Assembly: GCA_020072565.1 (NCBI GenBank)
Contig: JAIQGI010000026.1
Coordinates: 17,046-81,045 of the forward strand
DNA: 64,000 nt
Source: Terriglobia bacterium
Lineage (GTDB): Bacteria > Acidobacteriota > UBA6911
Reading direction: 5' to 3'
Shown in pieces: positions 8,232-17,245 of this stretch (the stretch's first letter is position 1; every line of letters starts with the position of its first letter). A program made the translations under genes and the position numbers. Below the pieces are notes generated by a model. That model had not been told where the DNA came from and made no database searches. It was given only the letters and a program-made list of their open reading frames with translations.

Positions 8232-10859
8232 TTGGAAAACCGGCAAGATTCCCCAAGTGTGCCCAAGCCACTAGCGGAGGCCGACCAGGAACCGGCGAAA
8301 CCGGCCAGGCACCCTCTTGTGCTCTGGCTGCTTGCGAATGCGCGCTGGATCTGGCCGCTGGTTGTGATCGCCGTGATTTTCATGGTGACGTGGTCGGATC
8401 TGCGCACCATTCATTACCGCCAGGTTCAGCATGCCCTCCATCGCATCGAGCTTTCCTGGCTGACTTGGGTCTGGGGACTCACCATTGCCAATCTCGCAGT
8501 GATGGGCCTCTATGATGTCATCTGCCTGCGCGGCGCCCAGGTGCGCGCGCGCGAGCGTTGGTGGATCGGCACGCTGGCTTTTGCCTGGAGTAATTTCCTG
8601 ACCCTTGGCCCGCTCGCCGGCCCTGCCATCCGCTTCTGGCTTTATCGCCCTTTCGGTGTCAGCTTTCACACCTTGCGTCAGGCTATCGTTTCTATTGCCG
8701 TTGGCTTCGGTGGCGGCCTGCTGTTCTGGATCCCATTCGTTCTGATGCCTTTGCCGCAAACGGGATGGGTATCCCTTGCGATCAGGGCCGTGCTGGTTTT
8801 TCTGACTGCATTTCTCGCGGGTCTCCTGGCCGGGAGACTCCAACTGTGGAAGCGGTTTCCGGTCTGGATACGCGATTTGGACGTGCGCTGGCCCGGGCTG
8901 TTTATGCTGGGCGCACTCGACTGGACGCTGGCCTTCCTCGTTTTTGAAGCGAGCCTCCATGCCGCCGGGATTGACCTGGCGGCCGAAAATCTCGGACGGC
9001 TCTATTTCCTCGGTCAGGGCCTGGGGGTGCTGAGTCTGATCCCCGGGGGATTGGGGAGTGCGGACGTCTTCTGGCTGGCCGGATTGGGGCCGGTTGTCGA
9101 GAAGGCAGCGGCCGGGCTTCTCGTCTACCGCCTGATCTACTACGTGATCCCGTGGTCTGCAGCGACACTCCTGCTTCTGCGCCGCGCCGTGCACGGCAAG
9201 GTGCGCTGGGCAGGCCCAGCACGCTGGTTTGTCTCCCTGATCGTGCTTTTTTCCGGCGGCGTGATGCTGATCAGTTCGGCTACACCGGACCTCGGTCATC
9301 GTATTCGGACCCTCGAACAGATCGTTCCGATCGCGATCCTGGAGACCTCTCACGTTGCCAGCGCGATCTTCGGCCTGTTCCTTTTCGTGCTGGCGCGCGG
9401 GCTGATGAAAGGGTATCGCTTTTCCTATCGGACGGCTCTGGCTCTTCTGCTCGGAGGTGCTGTGGGCAGCCTGCTTAAGGCCCTCGACTATGAAGAGGCC
9501 ATCATCTTTGTGCTCACCGCCGCTCTCCTCTGGACGCATGCCGAGCTTTTCACCCTGCCCAGTCGCAAAGGCGGGACAGCGATCGCGATACTTACTCCGA
9601 TCACCCTGGCGATCTTTGTGTTCGCGGCTGCCGGGTTCGCGGCTTACAACGGAAGCCAGCTCGCGGGCGCAAGCGCGTTCAGCTTCCCCTCCTATTTTTC
9701 CCACACCTTCGAGGCCGCCCGCTTCCTGCGCACGCTGAGCATCCTGTTCCTCTTCGGGTTGCTCATCGCGTTCTACCTCATCATGAGGATCCCGCACCGC
9801 TACGTTCCACCGACGAGCGAAGTGATCGATCGTGCCCTCACCCTCCATCAGAGGCTGGGAAAGGGAACGACCGCCTTGATGGCAGCGAATGCCGACAAGT
9901 CGATTCTGTTCCTGCATGACACGGGCTTTTGCCTGTATCGCACAGTAGGACGGTACATGGTGGTTCTCGCGGACCCCACCCTCGAGCCGGGAGCGGAAAG
10001 GAAATGCCTGGGTGTGATGCTCCAAAAGGCAGCGGAGCTGGACAGGACGCTTGTCTTTTATCAGATCTCCGCGCATTGGCTGCCGGTGTTGCACGATTTC
10101 GGCTACTCCTTTTTCAAGCTGGGCGAAGAGGCGTTTGTGGACCTGGACCAGTTCAATATCCAGGGAAACAAGGGCAAAGCCATGCGCAACGTGCTAAACC
10201 GCTTTCGCAACGATGGATACACGTTCGAGGTCCTGCCCGCCGCCAAAGTCCCGGACTACATCCCGGAGCTGAAAAATATTTCCGATGCCTGGCTGCGCAG
10301 CAAGAAAGCACGGGAAAGGCAGTTCTCGATCGGCTCTTTCGACCCCAGCTATCTCTCGCGCTTTCCGTGTGCGATCGTCAGGGATGTGGCGGGAAAAGCG
10401 GTGGCATTCGCCAACGTGTTGATGGGCCCGAACCAGGAGGAATTCTCCATCGATCTGATGCGCTATATGCCCGTTTGCCCGAACGGCGTGATAGATCTTC
10501 TCTTTCTCCAGCTGTTTGAATGGGGCAAGGGGCAGGGGTTCCGAACCTTCAACCTCGGCATGGCGCCTTTGGCCACAGTGGGCGAGGTCCGGCAGGCGCG
10601 TCTGGGTGAGCGGCTGGCGAACATTCTGTTTCAGCATGGCGAGCACTGGTACAATTTCAGAGGCATCCGGCTTTTCAAGCAAAAATTCGATCCCCGGTGG
10701 GTGCCTCGCTATCTGGCCTATCCGGCATTCTGGATGTGGCCGCAGGTAATCGTAAACGTGGCGGCATTAATTGCCGGAGGCTGGAAGAACCTGATCTTTC
10801 CGACCGAAAGGCATGCCGACGCAGAAAATGCATGCCCCCATCCAGCACGCAGCTATTGA
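8232..10859 (+). CDS. mprF: MprF-like aminoacyl-phosphatidylglycerol synthase/flippase
   Basis: An 875-residue two-part protein. The N-terminal 530 residues contain about 13-14 hydrophobic segments with the LPG-flippase features FLTLGPLAGPAIRFWLYRPF and LGVLSLIPGGLGSADVFWL. The C-terminal 340 residues form the cytosolic tRNA-dependent aminoacyltransferase domain (DUF2156; SILFLHDTGFCLYR, KGKAMRNVLNRF, PNGVIDLLFLQLFEWG, FRTFNLGMAPLA). It transfers an amino acid, usually lysine, from tRNA to phosphatidylglycerol and flips the product, lowering sensitivity to cationic peptides. The TTG at 8232 is chosen because GGAG lies 10 nt upstream. The AcvB/VirJ-like gene follows at once, supporting an aminoacyl-lipid module. 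Confidence 0.9.
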   Translation: MENRQDSPSVPKPLAEADQEPAKPARHPLVLWLLANARWIWPLVVIAVIFMVTWSDLRTIHYRQVQHALHRIELSWLTWVWGLTIANLAVMGLYDVICLRGAQVRARERWWIGTLAFAWSNFLTLGPLAGPAIRFWLYRPFGVSFHTLRQAIVSIAVGFGGGLLFWIPFVLMPLPQTGWVSLAIRAVLVFLTAFLAGLLAGRLQLWKRFPVWIRDLDVRWPGLFMLGALDWTLAFLVFEASLHAAGIDLAAENLGRLYFLGQGLGVLSLIPGGLGSADVFWLAGLGPVVEKAAAGLLVYRLIYYVIPWSAATLLLLRRAVHGKVRWAGPARWFVSLIVLFSGGVMLISSATPDLGHRIRTLEQIVPIAILETSHVASAIFGLFLFVLARGLMKGYRFSYRTALALLLGGAVGSLLKALDYEEAIIFVLTAALLWTHAELFTLPSRKGGTAIAILTPITLAIFVFAAAGFAAYNGSQLAGASAFSFPSYFSHTFEAARFLRTLSILFLFGLLIAFYLIMRIPHRYVPPTSEVIDRALTLHQRLGKGTTALMAANADKSILFLHDTGFCLYRTVGRYMVVLADPTLEPGAERKCLGVMLQKAAELDRTLVFYQISAHWLPVLHDFGYSFFKLGEEAFVDLDQFNIQGNKGKAMRNVLNRFRNDGYTFEVLPAAKVPDYIPELKNISDAWLRSKKARERQFSIGSFDPSYLSRFPCAIVRDVAGKAVAFANVLMGPNQEEFSIDLMRYMPVCPNGVIDLLFLQLFEWGKGQGFRTFNLGMAPLATVGEVRQARLGERLANILFQHGEHWYNFRGIRLFKQKFDPRWVPRYLAYPAFWMWPQVIVNVAALIAGGWKNLIFPTERHADAENACPHPARSY

Positions 10860-10872
10860 AGAGAGAAAAGAG

Positions 10873-11706
10873 ATGAAGCTCCTGCACCCCAGATTTCTTT
10901 TGTGCCGTAATGTTCTTTCAGCCGGAATGGCTTTGCTCCTTCTGGCCTCCACTCTGCATGCGGCCCGGCCCGCGGCTCGCACCCTGACTGTCAACCTGCG
11001 CGGGAAGCCGCAATCCGTTCAGATTTATGAGCCGGCGCCCGGGGCACCCAAACGCACGGTGCAGGTGCTGGTCACGAGCGGTGACCTCGGCTGGCTGGGG
11101 ATATCGGGTGATGTGCCCGGGCACCTTCAGGAACAGGGCTATCGCGTTATAGGTTTTAATGCCCGGACATATGTATCCTCCTTCACCGGAGGTGGCGGCG
11201 CGCACCTGGAAGAGAATTGGATCCCAGCCGACTACGAGGCGGTCGTGGATGCAGCGTCGAAGGGCAGCATGTTTCCCAAAGAGTTTGTTTCCATCGGAGT
11301 TTCCGAAGGCGCCGGGCTGGCAGTGCTGGCGATGGGCCAACCTGGAGCCAGCGCACTATGTCGCGGCATCATCGCCCTGGGACTTCCCCTTAAGACCGCC
11401 CTCGGATGGCGTTGGACCGACTTCACCGCCTGGATTTCCAAAAGAGAGCCGAATGAGCGTCTCGCGGAGACAAAGGAATATCTCGTCCGGCTCAAGGTGC
11501 CCATCGTGATGGTTCACTCTACTCGCGATGAGTACGACCTGATCGACAACGTGCGGGCCATCTTCGCCGATGCGCCCGAACCCAAGCGTTTCATTGCGGT
11601 AGATGCTTCCAACCACCGGTTCAGCAACAAGATCCCTGAAGTTATGTCCATTCTCGACACTTCTATCAGTTGGATGGAATCACTCGATCGGCCAACCAGC
11701 CGCTAG
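10873..11706 (+). CDS. AcvB/VirJ-like secreted alpha/beta hydrolase
   Basis: A 277-residue exported protein with a signal peptide (VLSAGMALLLLASTLHAA). The fold is alpha/beta hydrolase of the VirJ/AcvB family: Ser in VSIGVSEGAGLAV, Asp in VHSTRDEYD and His in DASNHRFSN. The motif GDLGWLGISGDVPGHLQEQGYRVIG is split here as GDLGWLGISGDVPGHL and EQGYRVIG, typical of the family. AcvB of Agrobacterium and AtvA of Rhizobium hydrolyse lysyl-phosphatidylglycerol in the periplasm and are encoded beside lpiA, an MprF homologue. The same pairing here, 13 nt after the MprF-like stop, points to the same job. The ATG at 10873 has GAGAAAAGAG upstream. Confidence 0.8.
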   Translation: MKLLHPRFLLCRNVLSAGMALLLLASTLHAARPAARTLTVNLRGKPQSVQIYEPAPGAPKRTVQVLVTSGDLGWLGISGDVPGHLQEQGYRVIGFNARTYVSSFTGGGGAHLEENWIPADYEAVVDAASKGSMFPKEFVSIGVSEGAGLAVLAMGQPGASALCRGIIALGLPLKTALGWRWTDFTAWISKREPNERLAETKEYLVRLKVPIVMVHSTRDEYDLIDNVRAIFADAPEPKRFIAVDASNHRFSNKIPEVMSILDTSISWMESLDRPTSR

Positions 11707-11786
11707 GACTTCCGTGGCACCGGGAGCATCCTGCCCTATCCTCTGTTGGAGCTCCTGGAGTTCATAGTGATCTTCATCAAATCACT

Positions 11787-11804
11787 TCCGGGGAAAAGCC
11801 CGGA
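11787..11804 (+). terminator. Weak hairpin after the MprF/AcvB operon
   Basis: TCCGGG and CCCGGA pair around the loop GAAAAG. The following CCCTTCT is only a weak U-tract, so this may be a poor intrinsic terminator. Confidence 0.3.
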
Positions 11805-11823
11805 GCCCTTCTGTCTGCGCGCG

Positions 11824-11832
11824 TGTTAGAAT
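11824..11832 (+). promoter_or_regulatory. Extended -10 promoter (TG-T-TAGAAT) of the two-component operon
   Basis: TGTTAGAAT matches an extended -10. The expected transcription start (about 11838-11840) is only 2-4 nt before the ATG at 11842, and there is no Shine-Dalgarno sequence, so the mRNA may be leaderless. Confidence 0.4.
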
Positions 11833-11841
11833 AGATGCCCG

Positions 11842-13422
11842 ATGAACAGGCCGTTCCGCTACAACGCCACCACTGTGGCTATTGCGATGGGTCTCATCGC
11901 GGTCTCGACTGCCGTGTTGAGCTACTTCAGCTATGTCCAATGGGGTGTGGGGAAGGAGAATCTGGTCGATACCAACCTGGTGCAGAGCAACATGAGGCTC
12001 GCGAGCCAGTGCGTGGATCGAATCGAGCAGAAGATCATCACCAACGACGGGATCCTCTCCGAGATGGTGGATGTGGATGATCCATCCACCTGGGAAACAA
12101 CCGCCGAGAGCATCAAGAGAGGCGATTTCAACGTCGACCACGTTTTCATTTTCCGGCTCGACAAGGATATTCCTGTGTTTCCGCACTATACCAATGAGAT
12201 CAAGAACTCGTGGGGAGCCGTATGTGCCAGCTATAAGGAGCTCAACCGGAGGCAACTGGTCGCCAACCAAACCAACCACCTGCACAAGGAACGCAGCGAT
12301 AACTATTTCTTCGCTTCCTACGTGCTCAAAGAAGATCGTCGGGGCGAACAGTACCTCGTTTTTTTCCAGATGAACATCGACAAGACCCTAGCATTGGCGG
12401 ACAGGTACGTGCGCGATCTCCAAGCCGTCTTCTATGTGAGCATCGTGGACTTCGACAACAACGGCGTATATTCACAGCCGATTCCGCGGAGCAAATACTT
12501 TTTCGAAATGCGCTTCCCGACCACACTTTATAAATGGCTCCTTCAGGTCGTGCCGCGCAATTATACAGAAATGGAACGGAATGCACGGAACCAGCGCCGT
12601 GCCAACCTGTTCCTTATCATCCTGAGCATGTCTCTCATTTTCTGCAGCCTGGCCATCATATATGTGGCCGGCAGAAAGGAGCGCCAGCTGACCCAGCTCA
12701 AGGAGGACTTCATCAGCAACGTCAGCCACGAGCTGAAGACGCCCCTGTCGCTCATTCGCATGTTCAGCGAGATCCTGGTCACCGGCCGTGTGAAAAGCGA
12801 CGCGGTCAAGCAGGAATACTATGGCATCATTCACAGCGAAAGCGACCGCATGGGTCGTCTGATCGCCAATCTGCTGGATTTTGCCCGCCTGGAACGGGAA
12901 CGGCACAGCCTGCATTTCGAGAGGACTAACATCGCGCAGTTGGTGATCAAGGAGCTGGAAGCCTTCCGATACCAAATTCAGAAGGAGGGCTTCGAACTGG
13001 TTACCCGTGTGAACAACAACGTCCCGGATACCTTGGCCGATCCCAATGCCATCAGCATGGCTTTTTTCAACCTTCTCGACAACGCGGTGAAGTATTCCGG
13101 CGAACGCAAACAGGTCACAGTGAGCGTCAGCCAGAGCAACGGATCTGTCGACCTTGCGGTCAAAGATGAGGGCCTGGGAATTCCGGAGGCGGAGCGACAG
13201 AGGATCTTCGAGAAATTTTTCCGCGGCAGCAGCGCAAGTGTCAAGAGGATCCGCGGCAGCGGCATCGGGCTTTCCCTTACCAAGCAGGTTGCGGAGATGC
13301 ACGGCGGTGAGATCCGAGTAGAAAGCGAGGTTGGCCGCGGGAGCACCTTCACAATGAGAATCCCGATCCGCGAGGAGCCTTTGCCGGCATTGAAAGGGAA
13401 GAGTTCGAAGACGGAACTGTAG
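11842..13422 (+). CDS. Membrane sensor histidine kinase
   Basis: A 526-residue sensor kinase. TM1 is about residues 9-28 and TM2 about 252-274, enclosing a periplasmic sensor domain of about 220 residues that I do not recognise. There is no obvious HAMP domain; TM2 leads directly into the dimerisation helix. The H-box is [16 protein letters not shown] with His about residue 296. The N-box is [12 protein letters not shown] (Asn near 414), followed by DEGLGIP, FEKFFRG and [18 protein letters not shown]. It autophosphorylates and should signal to the response regulator 83 nt downstream. The stimulus is unknown. Confidence 0.93.
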   Translation: MNRPFRYNATTVAIAMGLIAVSTAVLSYFSYVQWGVGKENLVDTNLVQSNMRLASQCVDRIEQKIITNDGILSEMVDVDDPSTWETTAESIKRGDFNVDHVFIFRLDKDIPVFPHYTNEIKNSWGAVCASYKELNRRQLVANQTNHLHKERSDNYFFASYVLKEDRRGEQYLVFFQMNIDKTLALADRYVRDLQAVFYVSIVDFDNNGVYSQPIPRSKYFFEMRFPTTLYKWLLQVVPRNYTEMERNARNQRRANLFLIILSMSLIFCSLAIIYVAGRKERQLTQLKEDFISNVSHELKTPLSLIRMFSEILVTGRVKSDAVKQEYYGIIHSESDRMGRLIANLLDFARLERERHSLHFERTNIAQLVIKELEAFRYQIQKEGFELVTRVNNNVPDTLADPNAISMAFFNLLDNAVKYSGERKQVTVSVSQSNGSVDLAVKDEGLGIPEAERQRIFEKFFRGSSASVKRIRGSGIGLSLTKQVAEMHGGEIRVESEVGRGSTFTMRIPIREEPLPALKGKSSKTEL

Positions 13423-13505
13423 GTGATCACGGGTCCCGCCAGATAGGGATGTACGTGGATCGGCGCGCATTTGAGGTTCCAAAGCCACCTGCGCAGGTGA
13501 GTTGA

Positions 13506-14186
13506 ATGCAGAGAATTCTCGTTGTTGAAGATGAACCGGAGATGGCCCGCGGGCTAAAGGACATTCTCGAATTTGAAGGCTACCAGGCGACCATTGCGGC
13601 CAGCGGCAAGGAAGGCCTCCAAATGGTGGTGCGGGAGGCTCCTGACTGCATTATCCTTGACCTCATGTTGCCCGATCTCAGCGGCTATCAGGTGTGCGGG
13701 CAGATCCGTCGGCAGAAAATCAACACGCCCATCATCATGCTTACCGCGAAGGCGCAGGACTACGATAAGATAAGGGGGCTGGAGGCGGGTGCCGACGACT
13801 ACCTGACCAAGCCCTTCAGCGTCGGCGAACTGCTGGCGCGCGTGATGGCCCTGCTGCGCCGGAGCAGCGGGTACACCAAGGATGTCGATGTCATCCAGGT
13901 CGGCTCCAGTCTCGTCGATGTGAAGCATTTTACCGTTCAGCGAGGCAAAAAAGAGCATTCGCTGTCACATTACGAAGTCGAGCTCTTCAAGCTCCTGCAT
14001 GCAAACGCCAACCAGCCGGTCACGCGGGATGAAATCCTCAACAAGGTCTGGGGAACCCTGAACTATCCCACCAACCGGACGGTGGATAACTTCATTGTGA
14101 AGCTCAGAAAGAAGATCGAAGAAGATTACCGGAATCCCAAGCACATCCTGACCATTTACGGTGTCGGCTACAAGCTCAGCCCATGA
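13506..14186 (+). CDS. OmpR-family response regulator
   Basis: A 226-residue DNA-binding regulator. The receiver domain (1-120) has the acidic pair at EDEPE, the phospho-acceptor Asp52 in [10 protein letters not shown], the conserved Thr/Ala in MLTAKAQ and the Lys in YLTKPFS. The C-terminal winged helix (about 130-226) ends [20 protein letters not shown] then [11 protein letters not shown]. Its stop overlaps the next start (ATGA at 14183), so the TPR membrane protein is coupled to it and is likely part of the same response. Cognate kinase is the gene immediately upstream. Confidence 0.95.
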   Translation: MQRILVVEDEPEMARGLKDILEFEGYQATIAASGKEGLQMVVREAPDCIILDLMLPDLSGYQVCGQIRRQKINTPIIMLTAKAQDYDKIRGLEAGADDYLTKPFSVGELLARVMALLRRSSGYTKDVDVIQVGSSLVDVKHFTVQRGKKEHSLSHYEVELFKLLHANANQPVTRDEILNKVWGTLNYPTNRTVDNFIVKLRKKIEEDYRNPKHILTIYGVGYKLSP

Positions 14187-15379
14187 TGTTCCTACTCGAC
14201 ATTCTGAAAACGCTCGCTTTTCGCTCCCGCTCGCTGAGAGCGCTCGGCGCGCGGCGCGCATCCATCACCGCTCTGATCTCCCTTGCGGTGGGATTTCTGG
14301 CATTTATCCTGGTACGGAACAACGCGACCTTGAATGTAGTTCCCTATATCCATCCACAACCGGGCTTCCTCGAGTCATTCCTGGAAAGCCACCTGTTGCA
14401 GATGCTCCTGTTCCTTTCGCTGGTCTATGTTCCTGTGATCATCGTGTTGAGCAATGCGTTCGCCGGCGACGGCCTGGGATTTTCCATGTCGCGCGCCGAG
14501 TATAGGACGCATCTTTCTGCTTTGTTCCCACTCTGGGGGGTATTGTTTCTGATCGGTGCACCGCTCGTGCCTTATTTTCTGGATCTGGGATTTCTGGTAA
14601 TCAGTGCGGGCGAGTTCTGGCTCTTTCTGACCTTGGTTGTCTATACGGTCTGGGCCGTCAAGGAGCTGGATTACATCCCGACGGCGTTGGCCCTCGGCGT
14701 CTTCATCCTGTCCCTGGTCACCCTTCCCGTCCTCTTTGTGCTGACCAACTTTCTGTTTGCCCTCCCCTTCTTTGTGGTGCTCCCCGTCCTGTATGTGTTC
14801 CTCCAGCGCCTGCGCGAACTGGTCGCGACGAAAACATTATTGCGCGGTTTTCGGCAGCACCTGCGAACGCTGACGCTCAACCCTCGTGATGCCGACGCGC
14901 ATTATCAACTCGGTTTGCTTCACTTCCAGGGTGGACACCTGGAAACTGCACGGGGCTACTTCGAGCAGGCGCTTGCGATCGACCTCCAGGATCCCGACTA
15001 TCACTACTACATGGGACGTATCTTCGAAAGCCGGGAGGATTGGCCCAAAGCGGCGGCCGAGTACGAGGAGACTTATCGGCTGAATCCTGAGTACGGGTTG
15101 GGCGACATTTTCCGCGAAGTGGGCAAGGGATACCTGCACACCGACAGAGCGGAAAAGGCGATCGAGTTTCTCAGGTTTTTTCTTGAGCGCCGCGGCTCCG
15201 ATCCCCAGGGAAGGTATTGGCTGGCCGTAGCGCTGCAGAGAACCGGCAATGCGGGGGAGATGCGCGCACAACTGAACACCATCCTGGATCAGGCACGCTC
15301 CAATCCCCGTTTTTTCCGCAGAGAGCACAGAGAATGGATCTACCGGGCCCGCATCCTCCTGCGGGGCACCGCGAACTGA
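14183..15379 (+). CDS. Membrane protein with C-terminal TPR repeats
   Basis: A 398-residue protein with four to six hydrophobic segments in the first 210 residues, including HLLQMLLFLSLVYVPVIIVL and LPFFVVLPVLYVFLQRL. At least three tetratricopeptide repeats follow from about residue 235 (DAHYQLGLLHFQGGHLETA, DYHYYMGRIFESREDWPKAA and a third with LAVALQRTGNAGEM). The TPRs should be cytoplasmic or periplasmic docking sites. Translational coupling to the response regulator suggests a role in the same signalling or envelope pathway. No enzymatic motif is seen and the function is unknown. Confidence 0.8.
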   Translation: MMFLLDILKTLAFRSRSLRALGARRASITALISLAVGFLAFILVRNNATLNVVPYIHPQPGFLESFLESHLLQMLLFLSLVYVPVIIVLSNAFAGDGLGFSMSRAEYRTHLSALFPLWGVLFLIGAPLVPYFLDLGFLVISAGEFWLFLTLVVYTVWAVKELDYIPTALALGVFILSLVTLPVLFVLTNFLFALPFFVVLPVLYVFLQRLRELVATKTLLRGFRQHLRTLTLNPRDADAHYQLGLLHFQGGHLETARGYFEQALAIDLQDPDYHYYMGRIFESREDWPKAAAEYEETYRLNPEYGLGDIFREVGKGYLHTDRAEKAIEFLRFFLERRGSDPQGRYWLAVALQRTGNAGEMRAQLNTILDQARSNPRFFRREHREWIYRARILLRGTAN

Positions 15380-15391
15380 GGGCTGACTTAA

Positions 15392-15443
15392 GACCTCCGA
15401 CTTGAATCCTGGAAATTGTGCGCGCAGCACCGGCGTCGGAGGT
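15392..15443 (+). terminator. Inverted repeat after the TPR gene
   Basis: GACCTCCGAC (15392-15401) and GTCGGAGGTC (15434-15443) are perfectly complementary across a 32-nt loop. No T-run follows. It may be a transcript-stabilising hairpin or a repeat remnant rather than an intrinsic terminator. Confidence 0.35.
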
Positions 15444-15517
15444 CGGCAGTCGGAAGCAGGATTACAATTGAATACAATTCTGGACATTCTGATGACAACC
15501 ATCGCGCGGAGCTTTCC

Positions 15518-15523
15518 TATACT
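15518..15523 (+). promoter_or_regulatory. Possible -10 box (TATACT) of the GT2 gene
   Basis: TATACT lies 29 nt before the ATG at 15547. ATGACA at 15492-15497 resembles a -35 box but the 20-nt gap is too long, so support is moderate. Confidence 0.3.
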
Positions 15524-15546
15524 CCCGACTTTGGGTGAGGAAAGTC

Positions 15547-17163
15547 ATGCAGTACCTCTGGTCCCACATCTCATCATGGCAAAAGTTCCAGGAGACGGGA
15601 AACATTTCGTATCTGTACCAGATGGATTCCTTCGACAAGGCCATCATCTGGGCGTATTTTACGATCCTGGCCATTCTCAGCTTCTACGGCCTGCACCGAT
15701 ACATGCTGGTCTGGCTCTTTCGAAGGCATCGCAACCATGTGCCAGGCTGCCTCGAGCGCTTCCAGGAGCTGCCGCAAGTTACCGTCCAACTCCCTTTTTA
15801 CAACGAAATGTATGTGGTGAAGCGGGTGATCGACGCGGTGTGCGCTTTCGACTACCCCCGCGACCGGCTCGAAATCCAGCTGCTGGACGATTCTACGGAT
15901 GAGACCCGGAAGATCGCGCGCGAGGCCGCCGATGAGTGGCACAGGCAAGGCATCGACATCCACTATATTCACCGGGACAACCGCTCGGGATTCAAAGCCG
16001 GCGCGCTCGAGAACGGGCTCAAAACCGCCAAGGGTGAGTTCGTAGCAATCTTCGATGCCGACTTCGTGCCCCTGCCTGATTTTCTGCAGAAAACCATTCA
16101 CTATTTCACCGATCCGAAAGTCGGCCTCGTGCAGGGGCGGTGGGAGCATATCAACAGGGAATATTCATTTCTCACCCGGGCGCAGGCGATCCTTCTGGAC
16201 GGCCACTTCATGATGGAAAGCAACACCCGTTATCTGTGCGGCCGCTTCTTCAACTTCAACGGCACAGCGGGAATCCTGCGCAGGCAGGCCATCCGGGATG
16301 CCGGCGGATGGGAGCACGACACTCTGACCGAGGACCTTGATTTGAGTTACCGGGCCCAGATGAAAGGCTGGAAATTCGTTTTCCTGCCGGATCTCCTGGC
16401 CCCGGCGGAACTCCCGGTCGAAATAAACTCCTTCAAGGCCCAGCAGTGCCGGTGGGCGAAGGGAGCCATGCAAACCGGCAAGAAAGTGCTGCCAAGGCTG
16501 TTGCGGAGCAATCTCAGCCCCGCGGAGAAGCTGGAGGCCTGGTATCATCTCACCGGGAATGTTTGTTATCCGGTGATGCTGTTACTTGCGCTCCTGCTTT
16601 TCCCTGCTTTGATCGTGCGCTTCAACCAAGGCTATTTCGATTTGTTGACAGTCGACTTGCCGCTGTTTGCACTCTCCTTTGCCAGCGTCAACTGTTTTTA
16701 TATCTCGAGCCAGAAAGCTCTGCACAAAGACTGGTGGAAGAGAATCCTCTATCTGCCGGGTGTCATGGCGCTTGGAATCGGGATGACCGTTGCAGTGGCC
16801 AAGGCCGTACTTGAAGGAGCCGTCGGCGTAAAAAGCCCCTTCGTGCGCACGCCCAAGTTTTCCGTCGAAGGAAACACGCGGGATTGGAAGAAGAAGAAGT
16901 ACCGCGGACGCATGGGCATCCTGCCTTTGGTGGAGGTCGGTTTCGGTCTCTATTTCAGTTTCGTCAACTACTACGCATGGAGCCTGGGCATCTACGGCAT
17001 AATTCCATTTCTGTTCCTCTTCCAGTTCGGCTACCTCTACACCGGCCTGGGATCCATGACTCAGCATTTCAAGCACGTGAATCTGCCGTCGCTCAGGTTG
17101 CCCTCGAGATTCCGCTGGGTCCCCGGCAAAGAGGAACTGGAACCGAAGCCTGAAAAAGCCTGA
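15547..17163 (+). CDS. Processive family 2 glycosyltransferase (cellulose synthase-like)
   Basis: A 538-residue membrane glycosyltransferase. One TM segment (about 33-53) precedes the GT-A domain with VTVQLPFYNE, LDDSTDET, the DxD motif IFDADFVPLPDF, the acidic TEDLDLSYR and the acceptor motif QQCRWAKG (QxxRW). At least four C-terminal TM segments follow. These are the marks of processive synthases that polymerise and export beta-glucan or related chains. The ATG at 15547 has GTGAGG 6 nt upstream. No BcsB or other cellulose genes are nearby, so the polymer is unknown. Confidence 0.88.
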   Translation: MQYLWSHISSWQKFQETGNISYLYQMDSFDKAIIWAYFTILAILSFYGLHRYMLVWLFRRHRNHVPGCLERFQELPQVTVQLPFYNEMYVVKRVIDAVCAFDYPRDRLEIQLLDDSTDETRKIAREAADEWHRQGIDIHYIHRDNRSGFKAGALENGLKTAKGEFVAIFDADFVPLPDFLQKTIHYFTDPKVGLVQGRWEHINREYSFLTRAQAILLDGHFMMESNTRYLCGRFFNFNGTAGILRRQAIRDAGGWEHDTLTEDLDLSYRAQMKGWKFVFLPDLLAPAELPVEINSFKAQQCRWAKGAMQTGKKVLPRLLRSNLSPAEKLEAWYHLTGNVCYPVMLLLALLLFPALIVRFNQGYFDLLTVDLPLFALSFASVNCFYISSQKALHKDWWKRILYLPGVMALGIGMTVAVAKAVLEGAVGVKSPFVRTPKFSVEGNTRDWKKKKYRGRMGILPLVEVGFGLYFSFVNYYAWSLGIYGIIPFLFLFQFGYLYTGLGSMTQHFKHVNLPSLRLPSRFRWVPGKEELEPKPEKA

Positions 17164-17176
17164 GGGAGTAAAGCGC

Positions 17177-17245
17177 CATTCCGATTTTCCAGTCCTCTCC
17201 TGCAGGGGTCGTCAAGGGAGAACTGGAAAATCGGAATGTCCCCTT
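17177..17245. repeat. REP-like GGGGACATTCCGA hairpin between convergent genes
   Basis: CATTCCGATTTTCCAGT (17177-17193) and its perfect complement (17222-17238) flank a 28-nt loop, and CCCCTTTTT follows on the plus strand. Read on the minus strand it is AAAAAGGGGACATTCCGA. It can terminate transcription from the GT2 gene and also codes the last residues of the MobA-like protein. The 15-mer TCGGAATGTCCCCTT recurs at 41612-41626. Confidence 0.65.

Noticed and set aside
8271..10094. A 607-codon open frame antisense to the MprF-like gene.
   Set aside because: It has low-complexity polar composition typical of an antisense shadow and no family features.
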